Positions 1 through 13,244 of a DNA stretch of 64,000 bases are shown piece after piece. Position numbers and translations under genes: made by a program. Position 1 is the stretch's first letter. Every line of letters starts with the position of its first letter. The DNA comes from Apostichopus japonicus (taxonomy: Eukaryota > Echinodermata > Holothuroidea > Aspidochirotida > Stichopodidae), in NCBI RefSeq assembly GCF_037975245.1, contig NC_092569.1, forward strand, positions 23,848,168 through 23,912,167, given 5' to 3'. The notes below the pieces were generated by a model. The model had not been told where the DNA came from. It saw nothing but the letters and a program-made list of their open reading frames with translations, and ran no database searches.

Positions 1-2890
1 AACTCGCAAAGGCATATTTCCATGTCTATAGACATGTAATTTTCTACAGGGATTGTAGTCATGAGATACATAAATTTACATGTTCAATATTATTAAGTTA
101 TGTGTTAAGTCTAGCTCACATTATTCAATTTTGGTTTGAAACCTAATCTCTAAAACTTTTGACTGTCTGTTTCATTTTCCACGTAAAATACCTAAATAGA
201 ACAACTGTATATAGATCAATTTATATTTAACTGATAAAAATGGCAACACAGTCATCTACGCATTGGTGTACCTGACTTGTACAGCCATATTTTGATATGA
301 TAACAGTTAAATATTGTCGAAAGTTTAAAACTAAATTAACGCGATTAAGGTTAAACCAAAATGTTTGATGTCGCAGTGAGATGGACAAAAAAAAACTTAG
401 CTTTTTTTTTCTCTCCTCATTTCAGTGCAATCTTGTATCTTTGGACTAAACTTTTACATTATGAGATTTCGTAGCAATGAAGAACTTAAACGCCATATAA
501 ATGTACAATGGAAAGCTTCAAGTATGGATATACAGGTTATGTCAGGACAGATTTTATGTTAGTCAATGATATCGCAAGAAATCTGACATGCCCAAAGAAA
601 AGTTTGTACATTAAGTAAGAAACTATTAAAAGAAGGGACTTTAAAATCAAAAGTTGCTAAACGAAATAAACTCAAGAAACTCTAGAAGTTAAAGTGACTA
701 GACTGTCTTTTGTCTTTTAATTGTGGATTTTCATTGTCGTTGTAGTGTAAGTACATAACTGAAGTAACGCTGTTTGTTGCGTATATTAGACAAAAACTCG
801 TACTTTGTAAATGATTCCAGATTATTCTGTACATTGATAAATGTCAATAAAGAACTAAAAACTAGCAAAGGAATGAATTATTATGTTCCAATGAGTTGAA
901 AACGAAAGCGTATTTGCAAAACGTAATGGATTTCAATGCTAACGATCGGTATCTGTAATAACTTCAAATTGTCTGAAGTAACTCGTTTACTTGAAGACAA
1001 AACAATAGATGTTAGCTGTGGAACGTAATAAAGTAAATTGAATATGTATTTGTTTCTATTGTAGCGTGTAAAACTATTGGTACCGATTAAAAGAAGTGGT
1101 TCTTTTAAATTACCGTACGCCAAGGCAGATCAAATTTGCTTTTAAACTTAGAGCAAATCCAGAAATATTGTTTTATTCTTCACGTTTCTATAAAGATACA
1201 GGATTGGTGTCTTAAGCCTATCACGTCCGTCCAACTTTACCAATATTCTTGGAACGGTTCTACAAATGTCTCTGGTTTTAATCAAGTAAATAACGATTGG
1301 TGATAAAAGCCTTTCAGAAACTATATCTAAGTATTATATATTTCCATATATTTCCATAATTAGCTAATTTTGTTTTAATATAGAAAAAGAGAGATATGTA
1401 ATGCAATGATTAAACTTCTTCTAAACAATTATTGCGCACGATACTTTTAATGTGTAAACATCCTTGTGTTGATCTTTGTAGAAAAATCCTTCTTATTGGT
1501 TATTAGTTTGGAAGGAGCTTCTCTTTACCGTTCAAACTCGTCGTTTTCATACATCCTCGGTTACCAAATATATTTCAAGCTGTTAGTAAATATTTCCTGA
1601 TATTCTAAGTTGTATAAAGGATGCTACATTTACCCTTAAAGGAAAGAGAGTAAATTATTACTAATTGGTGGTTTGGCAAATTTATTCCACTTTTAATAGG
1701 AGAACTGAGGGCTAGATAACTATTTCAAACATTTCGGGGTTTTTAAGACCACATTTAAATACTTTGCACGATTTGTTGCTTTCTGATTTAATGTTCAGCA
1801 TACCCTAATATATTCAGTTGGTTAAGGAGAGCATAATGTACTATTAACAATAACTTAACTGTTATATATTTTTCTTCTAAAATATATTAGTGAAACGTTT
1901 GCTATATCTGTTTTGGCAAATATAGATGTTTTAATAACTTATTAAAACGTTAGTGCTGCTTGCCACGTTTCAACGCCAAAGCACCGTGTGGAATGTTTTC
2001 ATATCATCCAGCACTATTTCTTCTCGTGGCATTAAGACTTGCTTTAAAGTATTTCTGGTAACTTATGGTGTACCAAAAGTAGTTAAAATTGTACTGAAAT
2101 GCAAGATAAAATAGGCTGGACATTTGTATCTGATTTTTTCACTGCATTAAAAAGCAAATGTCCTAACAGTCAGCATTTGTGGTTTAAGATTTAAATATGG
2201 AAAAATATTTATAAATATTAGTTAAAAATATTTCCATATTCATTAAAAATGATGAAGACGTCAGAAATAGCTTGTTGCAAAGCAGGAACATCTGTTAAAA
2301 GTTTCAATCAAGTTTTTACCACCTTTCATACGACTTTAATAATTTAATAATTTCGTACGAAACATGTCAGATATTCAGGACTCACCGTTAACTGCAACAA
2401 AAACGAACCTGTTATCCAAAACAATATTTGGAAATGAACTCTCTGCTCAAGAGTAATAATCTTCATTGTGAAAAGCGTTGTTCTTCTGTCGTTCGTCTTC
2501 AGTCGACTGATGGAATTTCTTCAAACAAGAATTGGCATTGTCAAGAAAAGTAAATATGTACGGAAGAACATATTGGAACTAAATGGAAATAAGATGTATC
2601 ATGGTAAGAATGTGTAATTCCATAGAGTTTCTTTATAGGGATGGTAATTACTAACGTCCGTAGAATTAGAAGGAAATTGTTGTCAGAACCCGGACACAAA
2701 CGCAATCACGTGATTTTTTGCTAAATTCGCAATGACTATATACATGGGGCGTGCCTTGACTAAGTAGAAGTATCATCGAATTATAATTGTAGCATGAAAA
2801 GAAATGACAACTATGGTGTCTCTAATTGTCCGTTCAACTCAACAAGAAAGCAGTTTGTTCAATAGTAAGTTTATGTATTGTATGTATGTA
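1..2890. other. AT-rich non-coding stretch, no gene recognised
   Basis: I see only short open frames with no domain motif or paired splice sites. The longest is an 80-codon minus-strand frame at 881-1123 that has no recognisable motif. No repeat seen elsewhere in the window starts before about 2890. Confidence 0.6.
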
Positions 2891-3105
2891 TTTTAGATCC
2901 TCCTGCAAGCAGGAACTCGCAAGAAGCCATCATTGGCTTATCAAAGCCGCAAGCTGACCGAAGTCAGTCTCTTAGATTCATATCTTAACGTCCATGATTA
3001 TGAATTGTCAATTGTCAATTAATTAATCACATTAATCTTGGAGTGACTCGAACTCGGGACCTTATGATTGAAAGGCACCGGTATTAACCAATGAGCATAA
3101 ACTCC
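2891..3105 (-). mobile_element. tRNA-derived SINE, family A, copy 1
   Basis: The same sequence recurs near 4.1 kb and 21.7 kb in the same orientation. Read on the minus strand, the head is tRNA-like: a degenerate A box around 'GCTCATTGGTTA', then a B-box-like GAGTTCGAGTC, then a conserved body with a short inverted motif (CTGCAAGCAGG). The body ends near 2891. This points to a Pol III retroposon. The A box is more decayed than in copy 3. Confidence 0.7.
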
Positions 3106-3167
3106 CTGTGTGGTTCTAAGTGGTTCTAAGTGCATGTATGATTATGTAATCTTGTACTAAAATCCAA

Positions 3168-3440
3168 GGGCCGCGGAACCGGGGGGGCACAGGGGGCACG
3201 TGCCCCCCCCCCCACTTTTCCTCAGGTTAAAAATGTGCCCTTTTTCTACATAAATATTGAGGTGTCTCAAGTTAGCAAGAGGCCAGACAACCAGAATGAA
3301 CACTCGGGAAGGGCCGTTTCCAGCCATCTGAGGGGTTTGTAAAACCAAAAATTTTCTTGTACGCTCCGCGCCAACCGATGGTGGCGCTCCGCTCAGATAG
3401 TCGTGCATACAACTTTGCAAATCCTGGCTACGCCCCCGAC
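3168..3440. mobile_element. Degraded hAT-like short element with C/G runs
   Basis: The left edge (CAAGGGCCGCGGAACCGG) matches the left edge of the element at 32422, and the right edge ends in CCTGGCTACGCCCCC, typical of such elements. An internal block at 3301-3440 recurs at 11539-11640 and 59838-59981. I could not find a matching target-site duplication, so the ends are approximate. Confidence 0.5.
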
Positions 3441-4098
3441 TTTTAATGAAGTTCTGTGGGTCACACTCAAAGCTAATGGAAAAGATTTGTTAAGATATTG
3501 ACAAGAAATAAACTCTAATTCGGAAGATTCCTACATTAGCAACTAGCATGATTTCACCTCATTTTGTCTCAAAACAAAACTTGTTCCTTGTTTCCCAATT
3601 TGCACATTGGAAATTGCAGTGCTAGTATGCATATTTTCCTTGGGGGGGGGGGGGCATTGATGGAGTGATGTGTATACGCAAATAAGATAATACAATAAGA
3701 GTTATAAATGGTACTAAATATAAGGCTGCATCAGTCCAATCGAATTTCTGCAAAGTGCCCTTTGATGTCGGTGCCCCCCCAGATTAAATGTGCTTCCGCC
3801 GCCCTTGCTAAAATCTATTCTAGATTTTCGAAATGCCGCCAGCATGAGTATAATGGTGGACAGTTCAAGACTATGCGTGAGAGTACAAGAAATTATAATT
3901 GGATACGATCAGGTGAACAGACTCACTACAAGTTTGACTAAAAGTCAGACTTGAAACTGTACTTGATATTTAAGGCCATTCACAAATATACATAATACAA
4001 CAAATAATGTTAACCTTGATACTTAAAAGAAGAAAAAAATGTGGTTAATATACGGCTCTTTATATATTGCATTCTATTTTGTATGTATTTGTATCTAA
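3441..4098. other. Non-coding, includes a short poly-G run
   Basis: There is a G run near 3642-3654 and a 77-codon open frame at 3708-3941 with no recognisable motif. No splice-site pairing or homology to the FReD genes was seen. Confidence 0.5.
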
Positions 4099-4280
4099 AA
4101 TCCTCCTACAAGCAGGATCTCGCGAAGAAGCCATCATTGGCTTATCAAAGCCGCAAGCTGACCGAAGCCAGTCTCTTAGATTCATATATAACGTCCATGA
4201 TTATGGATTGTCAATTGTCAACAACTCTGTAACTGTACGATATACATTGATCTTGAAGTGATTCAAACTCGGGACCTTCA
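4099..4280 (-). mobile_element. tRNA-derived SINE, family A, copy 2 (truncated head)
   Basis: The body is the same as in the copies at 2891 and 21699, for example the shared CAAGCTGACCGAAG and AACGTCCATGATTATG motifs. On the minus strand the 5' tRNA-like half is cut off just upstream of the B-box region: homology stops at 'CTCGGGACCTT'. This copy has therefore lost its A box and should be inactive. Confidence 0.7.
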
Positions 4281-5251
4281 CATCGGGATATTCGCATCGC
4301 GTTGTGTTATGTGATATAGAAAACATTATATCCATACGTGTATTTTGATCATATGTTTACTGAGTGAAAACGTCGATATCCCATTACTGCATTGTAGAAA
4401 ATAATTACCATTCAAACTGTTTTATTTTCAATTAAAGCCATCGATCCATCTTGCCTGCTGCTTTCTTTTTGAATTGCTTTTACCATTAAATATCTCCGAG
4501 AAGTGATTGTTTTCTTTTTATGTAGAAGACAATACAGAAAATTGTTATCATAACAACCTTCTTGCAATCAATATTCACATCCCGTAATATCCTGTTTGAT
4601 ATCGAAACCTTTAATCAGAGTCCTTTATGTCGAATCAATTCTCTGTAAGCCTTATAATAACAATACTTATATGTGTATGATACTAGCTGTGATGGCTGAC
4701 GGTGTCACTTACTAATGGCTTTAACGACAGATAATGTAGCTCTTGGTAGATTTTACTAAACAATTATATAAGATATTCATTAATAGGAACGCCTCTATAC
4801 AGCGAAAGATGATAACCCTATACAAGTACTTGTGAAAATGTAAAACAATTAAGACGTCTTGTGTTGCCTTAAAGTTTACTTATAGAGAATGAATCATATG
4901 TTATATGCTACTATTTTAAGTCAATAAAAAATTGAAATGTATATCCTTTAATCTTTTGTATCTCAGTTTTACTTTTTATTGATTGGGAGCAGCTTGTGAG
5001 ATTTTATATGAACTTGAAGGTTTAGACTTCAATATTAACATAACATTATCATGCGGCTGGTTGTTTAAGTGGCTGATTTAAACTGGTGTTAATTGACTGA
5101 CCATTTAATACTGCAACTATTAAACTTCTCAGGATATCATTTTGATTACGACGCGAAGACTAGCAGATGCTCACCACAAAAAGATACTATTCATCTGATA
5201 TTGTGAAAATAAATTATCGTTTATTTAAGGCAATTTTCCATACAAGAGAAA
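4281..5251. other. Non-coding, nothing recognised
   Basis: This is AT-rich sequence without coding, repeat or RNA signals that I can support. It lies just upstream of the gene 0 signal exon, so any promoter of that copy would fall here. I see no convincing core-promoter motif. Confidence 0.5.
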
Positions 5252-5322
5252 ATGAAGCATCTCCCGTCTACAGTATTTACAATGTTGGTATTAATTTTGG
5301 CGATAGCCATCTTTACCAAATG
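5252..5322 (+). pseudogene. Gene 0 exon 1: signal-peptide exon with +1 base
   Basis: ATG opens MKHLPSTVFTMLVLILAIAI, then FTK: a basic start and a hydrophobic core, as in a signal peptide. It resembles the first exons of gene 1 ([14 protein letters not shown]...) and gene 2. A good donor (ATG|GTGAGT) follows at 5323. The exon is 71 nt (phase 2), where the two paralogues end in phase 1. The identification rests on structure, position and the shared 'TK' before the donor. Confidence 0.5.
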
Positions 5323-5390
5323 GTGAGTATGTCTGCTTCCTATTTTTGAAGAGCTTTACCAAGAGTATCATATGTGGCTATGGGTGAAAT

Positions 5391-5493
5391 AGCCAGTGGT
5401 CAATCCGGATTGTCCGAGTGGTGATCTAGCCAGTGGTCAATCTGGATTGTCCGAGTGGTGATCTAGCCAGTGGTCAATCCGGTATTGTCCGAG
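5391..5493. repeat. 37-bp tandem repeat, about 2.8 copies
   Basis: Units start at 5391, 5428 and 5465 with the phrase AGCCAGTGGTCAATCCGG, and the third copy is diverged. It lies about 70 bp after the gene 0 signal-exon donor. Confidence 0.85.
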
Positions 5494-7120
5494 GTATCAG
5501 ATCAATAGAGAGACCTCCTGTAGCATCCATATCATCAAAACCTTTCTTTAGACAGCTTAAGCATTGCTTACAAGTTGTTATTCTATGGTATTGTGTGCAC
5601 CTAGTAGAACGGCGGGGTGGGGTGAGGTTGGGGGAGGTTGGTGTGGGGTGGCTGCACATAATGATACAGACACAAATTTACCAAACAAACGGACGAACGA
5701 ACATGAGAGTTAATCTACTGAGCTAAACTTAAAATATGTGATAAATGCTAATCATAACCCTAGGTTTAGTTAGTCCTTTAGTTCAGGTGATGACGATTCA
5801 ATGTCATTACGTTTAAGATAGAAAGGAAAAATTAAATGCACTACAATGTTGAGAGCGACAAAGTTGTCAAGTGGGCTAACTTTAGATTAAGATGCGCCCC
5901 AAAGCTTGTATCATGAAATCAAACTTTAAATAGAATAATTTAGTTATGTTAATTATAATTAAAAGCACTGTTGTTCCAGATTATGTCACAAAAATACAAT
6001 ATGTTCACTTAGGACTTATACTAAAAGTAGTGCCGCGCAATTAGTGTTAAATTGCGTCTTCATTTCTAACTAGTTTTGAAAGTCAAACCCCGCCGACAGG
6101 TACTTTTTCGAATCAATGCAGATAGTACAATTACAAAAATCCCATATAAGTACAAGTTATTTCAAACTAAGTAGCACATTTTATGTTGAAAGCGATCGTT
6201 AATGTGAAACAATAATCTTAAAAGCTCCACTCTTAGCAGAGTACTATAGCAAGAGAAAATAACAAAGTGTGTATCAGTCCTATAAAATTTAATATGAGAA
6301 ATGTCAAAACTTCTAAATTACATATGATATTGGAATAACATCGTCCCCAGAGTGATAGAATTTCACACAAGTTTGGTTCAATTTGTTTAAATTAGTAAAA
6401 GACAAGCGTAATATAAGTTCCGAAAATGTTAGCACATTTCTATAATATTGTTGGTTGCAGGAAAAGTGTACTGCCGAGGCATATTACGATTTTTAAGTTT
6501 GTCAAGAGCCCTGGTTTGGTCCAGGACGATAAGCCGCTTGAAACTGCCGCATGTTACATAATATGATACAAACATGCTATCTTCATTATTGGTTTATATG
6601 AATAGAGCTATATATGTCATGAATATCTTCCCTGAACAGCTAAGAGATTTCCCAATTTACTGTTCCTTCACATACTATATTGGAGACATATTTCAAGTCT
6701 AAATATGACATGGTTGAGTCACACTCCTTAATTTTTTCGTTTTTTCCTTATTTATTACATTATTTATTTACTGTAATAAGCAGGGTTTTTGAAAATGCTT
6801 TGATCTAAGATAAGGAAGTACTTAACACGACCTAATGATGGCATATGGGGGTTTCATTATCAACATTGTAAATATTCTACCTTGCATATATATGAAGGAA
6901 AATACAATGATAAAGTAGATGGCTTCAGATACTAGTCGCAATATGATAATATAGATTTACAAAATGACAACTCCCAGTCACAAACTATTCTAAGATCTGT
7001 TATACAGATAAACCGAAGCTGATTGTAGAAATTGTGTCATGTCTTGTGATAATTTTTTGTTTTAAACAGTAAGGAATGAAAACGTCAGTCATTTTTTTCT
7101 CTTTTTTGTCTCGGAAACAG
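5494..7120. other. Presumed gene 0 intron 1, no feature recognised
   Basis: This is AT-rich DNA apart from a G-rich patch near 5612-5652. The 97-codon frame at 5433-5726 overlaps the 37-bp repeat and has no domain signature. A pyrimidine tract at 7091-7110 precedes the acceptor at 7120. Confidence 0.5.
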
Positions 7121-7257
7121 CGGATAAGTCAGCAGTTCTTGGTCATTTTGAATGCATCTCTATCGGACAAAAACCTCGATACTTCAATTCTCAAGAAGGC
7201 AAAGAAACCACTGTTCTTTCAATGCGAACATTAGAATGTTTTTGCTTCAATTTAAGA
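7121..7257 (+). pseudogene. Gene 0 exon 2: short remnant of the stalk exon
   Basis: After a polypyrimidine tract and an AACAG acceptor, a phase-1 reading gives (A)DKSAVLGHFEC. This aligns with ADDDSGVRGYFRC in gene 2 and [12 protein letters not shown] in gene 1. The frame then runs about 33 more codons to a TAA at 7258-7260, with no Ser/Thr-rich stretch and no good donor. The paralogous exons have 149 and 124 full codons. It is best read as a remnant that lost its mucin-like part and its 3' splice partner. The call rests on a 12-residue similarity plus acceptor phase and position. Confidence 0.5.
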
Positions 7258-7260
7258 TAA

Positions 7261-10065
7261 TCTTTTAATGAAAACTTTATTGAAATATATGTCCATATGA
7301 ACTATATTTCATGGATGAAATTATTTCAAATAAATTATGTAAAACTTACCATTTATAATTACAGTCCAACATTTCCGAGTCATCTTAAAACTATTCGAAA
7401 GTGAGGGGTATTGCTCTACCTAAATTGGAATTTTCGCCCTTCCCCAACAGGTCCTCCACGGTATCCCCCCCCCCTACCCCGAACCCCGAAATATCCTTGT
7501 TCATATAATAATACTGTGTAGTGTTCGTAAACTGGGTATGATAATACATTCATATGCAGGTGGATAATCTCCGATATGGGATTTTTTTTTTAAATTACAA
7601 AAAGGTTGTAAATATTTGAAACTTTCAGCCGATAATTTTTATAATGGTGTACAACCTATACAATTTTCTATTTTAATAAATCATATCAGTCTTTCTTTGT
7701 ACAAATCAAACATTGGACTTAATTTGTTGATACTCCTTAATTGAATAGCTGTTCTGTTTAAAGTGTTAATATTTTTACTTGGCGTAATATCCTTCTTTCT
7801 CTTTGTTTGTTTGTATGTAAAGTATTGGACACATAGGATAACCTGTTTATTTCCACCCTGTACTGGTCGAACATCATCGTACAACATGACATAACAGCTT
7901 AAGACAAACAAAGTGTTAACAGAAAATTCTCTCTTCAATTCAATGCATTCTAATTAGCTTTTACATTTTACCTTGTTACATGACATAGCTTCAACGATTT
8001 ATTTCGATGCTGAGTCAGTTCAAAAGTCATGAAAAAATTATAGGTTTGTATTGTTAAGATCACTTTTCCTGTGTTGTTGATTCTCATGTGCATTATGTGT
8101 AATTCGCTTTCCTAATAAGGACGTCGATATTTTGATGAGGTTTCAAGTATCGTGTAATATATTAGACACTACGACAATCAATTTTAAAACCACCTGGCAG
8201 GTTGTAAAAATACAATAGTACAGGCACTAGTTTACATGAGCCTGCAAATGATTTACAAACAGTTTTTCTCGACATAATGGAAATTCTAAATCGATAACAA
8301 ACGCTGCAGTCGTTTTCCGGCCTGTGAAGATTTAACAACAACCGAGACAGTCAGTCTATGAAATGTTAGTCTAAAACTTTCGTGATCACGATTCTGTATT
8401 TCAAGTTCAAGTTTAAACACATTTCTCATATGAATGATGTATAGAAATATTTCCCAAAAATGTAGAACAAAAAATGTGTAATATGAATAATATTAGCGAA
8501 AACATAAATGTTTAACAATGGTAATGACCTAAATGAAGAAGGATTACGATATGAATCGGCTCATACATGAGAGAATAGGGCGAAACAAACTGCAGTTAGT
8601 AATGTAAGTGATTAAGTATGATTTATCGCATATATGACTTTGTGATCACTGCTTTAATGAAACCAGATATAAGTGAAACCTCTGAGTATAAATGCGAAAT
8701 CACTTACAACTCGACCTCCCAAGGTCTTTTTGAGGGGAAAATATTCCGTTGCACTGTGAAAGCGATACAATACAACAATGCAAACCATATTCTTCTTCAA
8801 TCGTTACGACTAGGAGATACTTTATATAAAACAAATATTAATCGATAGTCTTTCACCCTTGAAATACGAATCGATTATTTTAGTAACTGAGATGTGTACG
8901 GTACGTTTGTCCTCATTATAAGCAAAATACGACAAGGAGATAGTTGTCTGGCTAAAATTTAGAAGTCATAATAATGACGAATAAATGGCATATGTCTATA
9001 CAGTTTTACAACTCGTTTTCGCGTTTTTACTGATCGCAACTAAAATATGGCGTCTAAATCACGGATGTGCAAAACGCGTCTGGCGAACAACTCTTCTGTG
9101 GCCCGCGAATAGGGCTTTTTAAAAACCATAATAATGCAGTCCCATAGCAATGAGAGATATGATTTCTCTTGCATGTAATGCCATATGTCCATTTTCTGTC
9201 ATGAGAGTAGCTACAGTCCTAAAATTTAGCGTCACATGTATTGGTTACAAAATTATAATGAGCCAACCAGATCAATTTCGTTACGAAACCACTAGTCTTT
9301 ATTGATGTGATATTTCTGTCAGAAAAGCTTTAAAATATGGACAGCATATACCATTCAAATTATATGTAAGATATTAATCAAGAAATGACTGTCAGATTAA
9401 AGTGCCGCAAAGGACGAAAAATGTGGTGAAATTATATTAGACATCTGCTGGTTGATATCTCTGTCCTCAATTCTAGGGTGTGATATTTCTCACAGTTATT
9501 AAAGATTATTGCGTTTCAAAGTCAAATTCCAATTTCCAGCAGGTTTCAGTTAAATATTTAAACAGCCGAAGCATTTTTTCCAAGGAATTAGTTAGCTAAA
9601 GAAACTAGAAAAGTGTGTACAATTGCAATGTCAGATATTCCATTCTTTTATGTAATGTAAAGATATATGCCATTCTGCTGTGTAAAAGTGACATAATTTC
9701 GACTATATGTTGAGGTTTGCAAATGAAAAGGAACATTTATGCAGCGGAAGTAACAACAAAGTTTCTTTGACATCTTTTTTTTTTTTTTTTTAGCAATTAG
9801 GAAAGTGTCAGGTTTTATTATATTTCAAACGTAACTAGTAACAGAAAGAGTCAAGTAATCCGAAATGGAATTCAGTGACTCACTGCAGTCACGACTTGAC
9901 CTCTGTTCCTCGAAGTGAAAGAACACAAGGTTTGGAATGTAATACGTGGAATTCATGTAGAATGATGATTACTTATTTCTTGTATCAGTCTGCATGTTTC
10001 AATATTTCTTAAGAGTTAAGATATGGAAGCTTGGTTATTAATTATCCCTTTCGTTTTGTTTTTAG
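7261..10065. other. Presumed gene 0 intron 2, no feature recognised
   Basis: Contents are AT-rich sequence with C runs near 7467, a poly-T tract at 9774-9793 and short open frames. One frame at 8618-8848 has an EYKCEITYN stretch but no paired Cys or domain context. The segment ends in the pyrimidine-rich TTTCGTTTTGTTTTTAG acceptor at 10065. Confidence 0.5.
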
Positions 10066-10371
10066 AATGGTTCATTGTACGTGAATCACAATTGTACAAT
10101 GATGGTTAAATGTACAGATGGGCTGATCAGCGTGAATGAAGGATACAGTTGTGATGCTAATGCAGTCTGTGAGAAACGCAGCGGTGAACGCAAGTGTTAC
10201 TGTACTAGGGGTTACCAAGGTAACGGACAGACCTGTAAGCAGATAACTGACTGCCTGGATCTGTTTAATGAGGATGTCACTACCGAGGGTCTACACCCCA
10301 TTAAATCGATAAAATGGAATACATCACCCTTTGACGTATTCTGTGATATGACTCACGGAGGAGGATGGACG
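10066..10371 (+). CDS. Gene 0 exon 3: EGF-like module plus start of FReD
   Basis: This is an intact 306-nt, phase 0/0 exon bounded by TTTTTAG and ACG|GTAAGT. It reads NGSLYVNHNCT..., then the Cys-rich C-x-C..GYQGNG..C EGF signature, then the fibrinogen start DCLDLFNEDV and VFCDMTHGGGWT. Length, phase and all Cys positions match exon 3 of genes 1 (312 nt) and 2 (309 nt), and no stop interrupts it. The codon after the donor would be GTC (V) if joined to 17722, restoring GGGWTVFQRR. The exon is either part of a pseudogene or an alternative upstream exon of gene 1. The 77-bp repeat seen after the paralogous exons is absent here. Confidence 0.8.
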
Positions 10372-10502
10372 GTAAGTCTTGTGTACGCATACATCAATCA
10401 GTCATTTCTGAGTATTAGTGGGTTTATGTGTATACATTAAATCATATAATTGTACAATTTATTTCAGTAACCGGCTGCTTAGGTTTAAACTAGGTATTGT
10501 TG

Positions 10503-11834
10503 CAGGGGCGTATCCAGGGGGGCCCAACAAGCGCCCCCCCCCATTGGCCGTCACCAAAAAAAAAAGTTTAGCCAAAAAAAATTTAAAAAATGATGACGAC
10601 CTTAAAGTGAGATGTCGGTGATCGCTCAACCCCCCCCCCCCCCTCCCGTATGCTTTATTTTTTGTTTGCCAAAAAAAGGTTCTGGCGAAGCTCGGCGGCA
10701 TAATAGTTTTAGAAACATAGATGGTAATTGTGTTTGTATTATCACTATAAACACTAAGTGACATGCCAGCCATACTAAATTGTGCATTTTGTGTCCATAT
10801 TTACTGGAAATGTTGCTTATTATTAAGGTCGAAAAATGGATCACATATGGCCATGGGCGGCGATCCTGGGGGGAAGGGGGATATATCCCCCATGAAAATG
10901 GGTGGAGGGGATGTAATACACCATATCCCCTCCCCACCAAATGCCAGGGATAAGAATATTTTCATGCCTACATTTATGCATCATCGTTAATGTACGGCTC
11001 TTTTTTAGCTTCATTTCTCGCCTACCATAAACGCAGTGCGATCTTTTCAAATAAAGCGTCTTTATAATGCAAGAATAGTTGACTGTAGGCTTCATTGGCC
11101 CTATAACAAAAAAATGTATTATCGCGCCCATGGTATTGATATAGTACATATATGCACCCTCATAGTATTCATATAGGCCCTATAGTAGGCCTACACACGT
11201 ACATGTTCCCTCGAACAGCTGAGAATCTCATGTTACCAGGGTAATGCTTAATACGTTTCACCTGGATGCCCTAGCAATCGGTACCTAGGAATGTAACTAT
11301 GTGTAATTGTGTATTGCATGTGTATAGGCCTATAATAGCCTGCATCAGGCCATTTTCTTCATCGAATAATATAAAAGAGCTCTCGAACATTCTAACGTTG
11401 CGCCTGAAACAAGATTGACAGGGGCAATTTTCCCAAAATAACACCCGAAATTAAAAAAAAGGTATTTTGGATCCTGATTATGAGATATTTCGGACATGAC
11501 ATCCCTATTTTAAAGTTGGGTATATGCCGCTTGGAAACCTCGGGAAGTGCCGTTTCCGGCCATCTAGAGGGTTTGTTAATCCCAAAATTTTCTTGTACGC
11601 TTCGCGCCAACTTATGGTGGCGCTACGCTTAGATAGTCAACAAGGTCATATCCCCCCCCCCCCCCACTCAGAAGTACGGATCGCCGCCCATGCATATGGC
11701 ACCATTTTGCATTTCAGCCCTTCTTCGAAAGCAAAAATTGTCCACCCCTCCCCTTAGACCCATCCCCCAGGACGGCGATCATTCATGCCTGACGCCCCCC
11801 CCCCCCCTATTGGAAAATCCTGGATACGCCCCTG
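10503..11834. mobile_element. hAT-like element with 16-bp perfect terminal inverted repeats (outer)
   Basis: The ends are CAGGGGCGTATCCAGG (10503) and its exact complement CCTGGATACGCCCCTG (ending 11834). The flanks are TATTGTTG and TTGTTGTA, which share only TTGTTG, so the target duplication is imperfect. It contains a second complete element at 10852-11692 and several C or G runs. No transposase is visible, so it is non-autonomous. Confidence 0.75.
10852..11692. mobile_element. Nested hAT-type element with 8-bp target duplication
   Basis: The terminal inverted repeats are CATGGGCGGCGATCC and GGATCGCCGCCCATG. They are flanked on both sides by CATATGGC (10844-10851 and 11693-11700), an exact 8-bp duplication characteristic of the hAT superfamily. 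The element is 841 bp with no coding capacity and sits inside the element at 10503-11834. It includes a copy of the repeat block shared with 3301-3440 and 59838-59981. Confidence 0.85.
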
Positions 11835-12721
<887 letters not shown>

Positions 12722-13174
12722 TTATGCATTACCGAAGGTCAGAAATCCTTGACAATATTATGTGAAAAACATATATAAAGCTAAATTTTTGTATTTCCAA
12801 GACTACTTATCTTTCTGATGAATAGATGTCTAGATATCTGAAATTACATACTTCAAATCTACCGTATATCCATTGTAACACGTATTGATCTAAAATGATT
12901 TTTTTGCAATAGGTTTTCTATTGCCGCACATCTTCGAAAGAATGAAAATCCTTCAGAACACAACGAGAAAATATACATAAGGTGGAATTGAGGATTCACA
13001 AGAATATTTACGTTTCTTCCGCAATGATGGATAAATGTGAATTTGCACAAAAGAAGATATATGCAATTTCAAGTGGTTTTCTAGCAAATCTCATCTTTTT
13101 TCTTTAATATTCGATAGAAGGATTTAGCAAGTTTTTACAGATTGCATATTAGGTATAACAAAATAGGAAGGAAA

Positions 13175-13244
13175 ATGAAGCTCCATAAATGTCCCATTTT
13201 TATAATTCTGGTGATAAATGCGGCGATTAAAATACTGGCAAAAG
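13175..13244 (+). CDS. Gene 1 exon 1: signal peptide
   Basis: Translation starts [20 protein letters not shown], then LAK, ending in phase 1 at AAAAG|GTAAGA. The basic start and hydrophobic core indicate secretion. The ATG is supported by alignment with the starts of gene 2 (30864) and gene 0 (5252). The 70-nt size is normal for such exons. Confidence 0.8.

Larger units (their letters stand above)
5252..10371 (+). pseudogene. Gene 0: partial, frameshifted FReD-family paralogue
   Basis: Three pieces lie in the same order as the first three exons of genes 1 and 2: a signal-peptide exon (5252-5322), a stalk exon start (7121-7257) and an EGF plus FReD-start exon (10066-10371). The fibrinogen middle and C-terminal exons are absent before gene 1 begins at 13175. 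The signal exon ends ACCAAATG|GTGAGT where the paralogues end AAAG|GTAAG. The extra T changes the exon phase from 1 to 2, and joining it to 7121 gives a stop at the third codon. The stalk exon has about 45 codons before a stop and no clear donor. These breaks suggest a decaying duplicate. The alternative is an upstream module that splices from its intact third exon into gene 1's FReD exons, which would be in frame. Confidence 0.6.

Noticed and set aside
8618-8848. 76-codon frame with EYKCEITYN suggesting an Ig fold
   Set aside because: There is no partner Cys/Trp pattern and no splice context.
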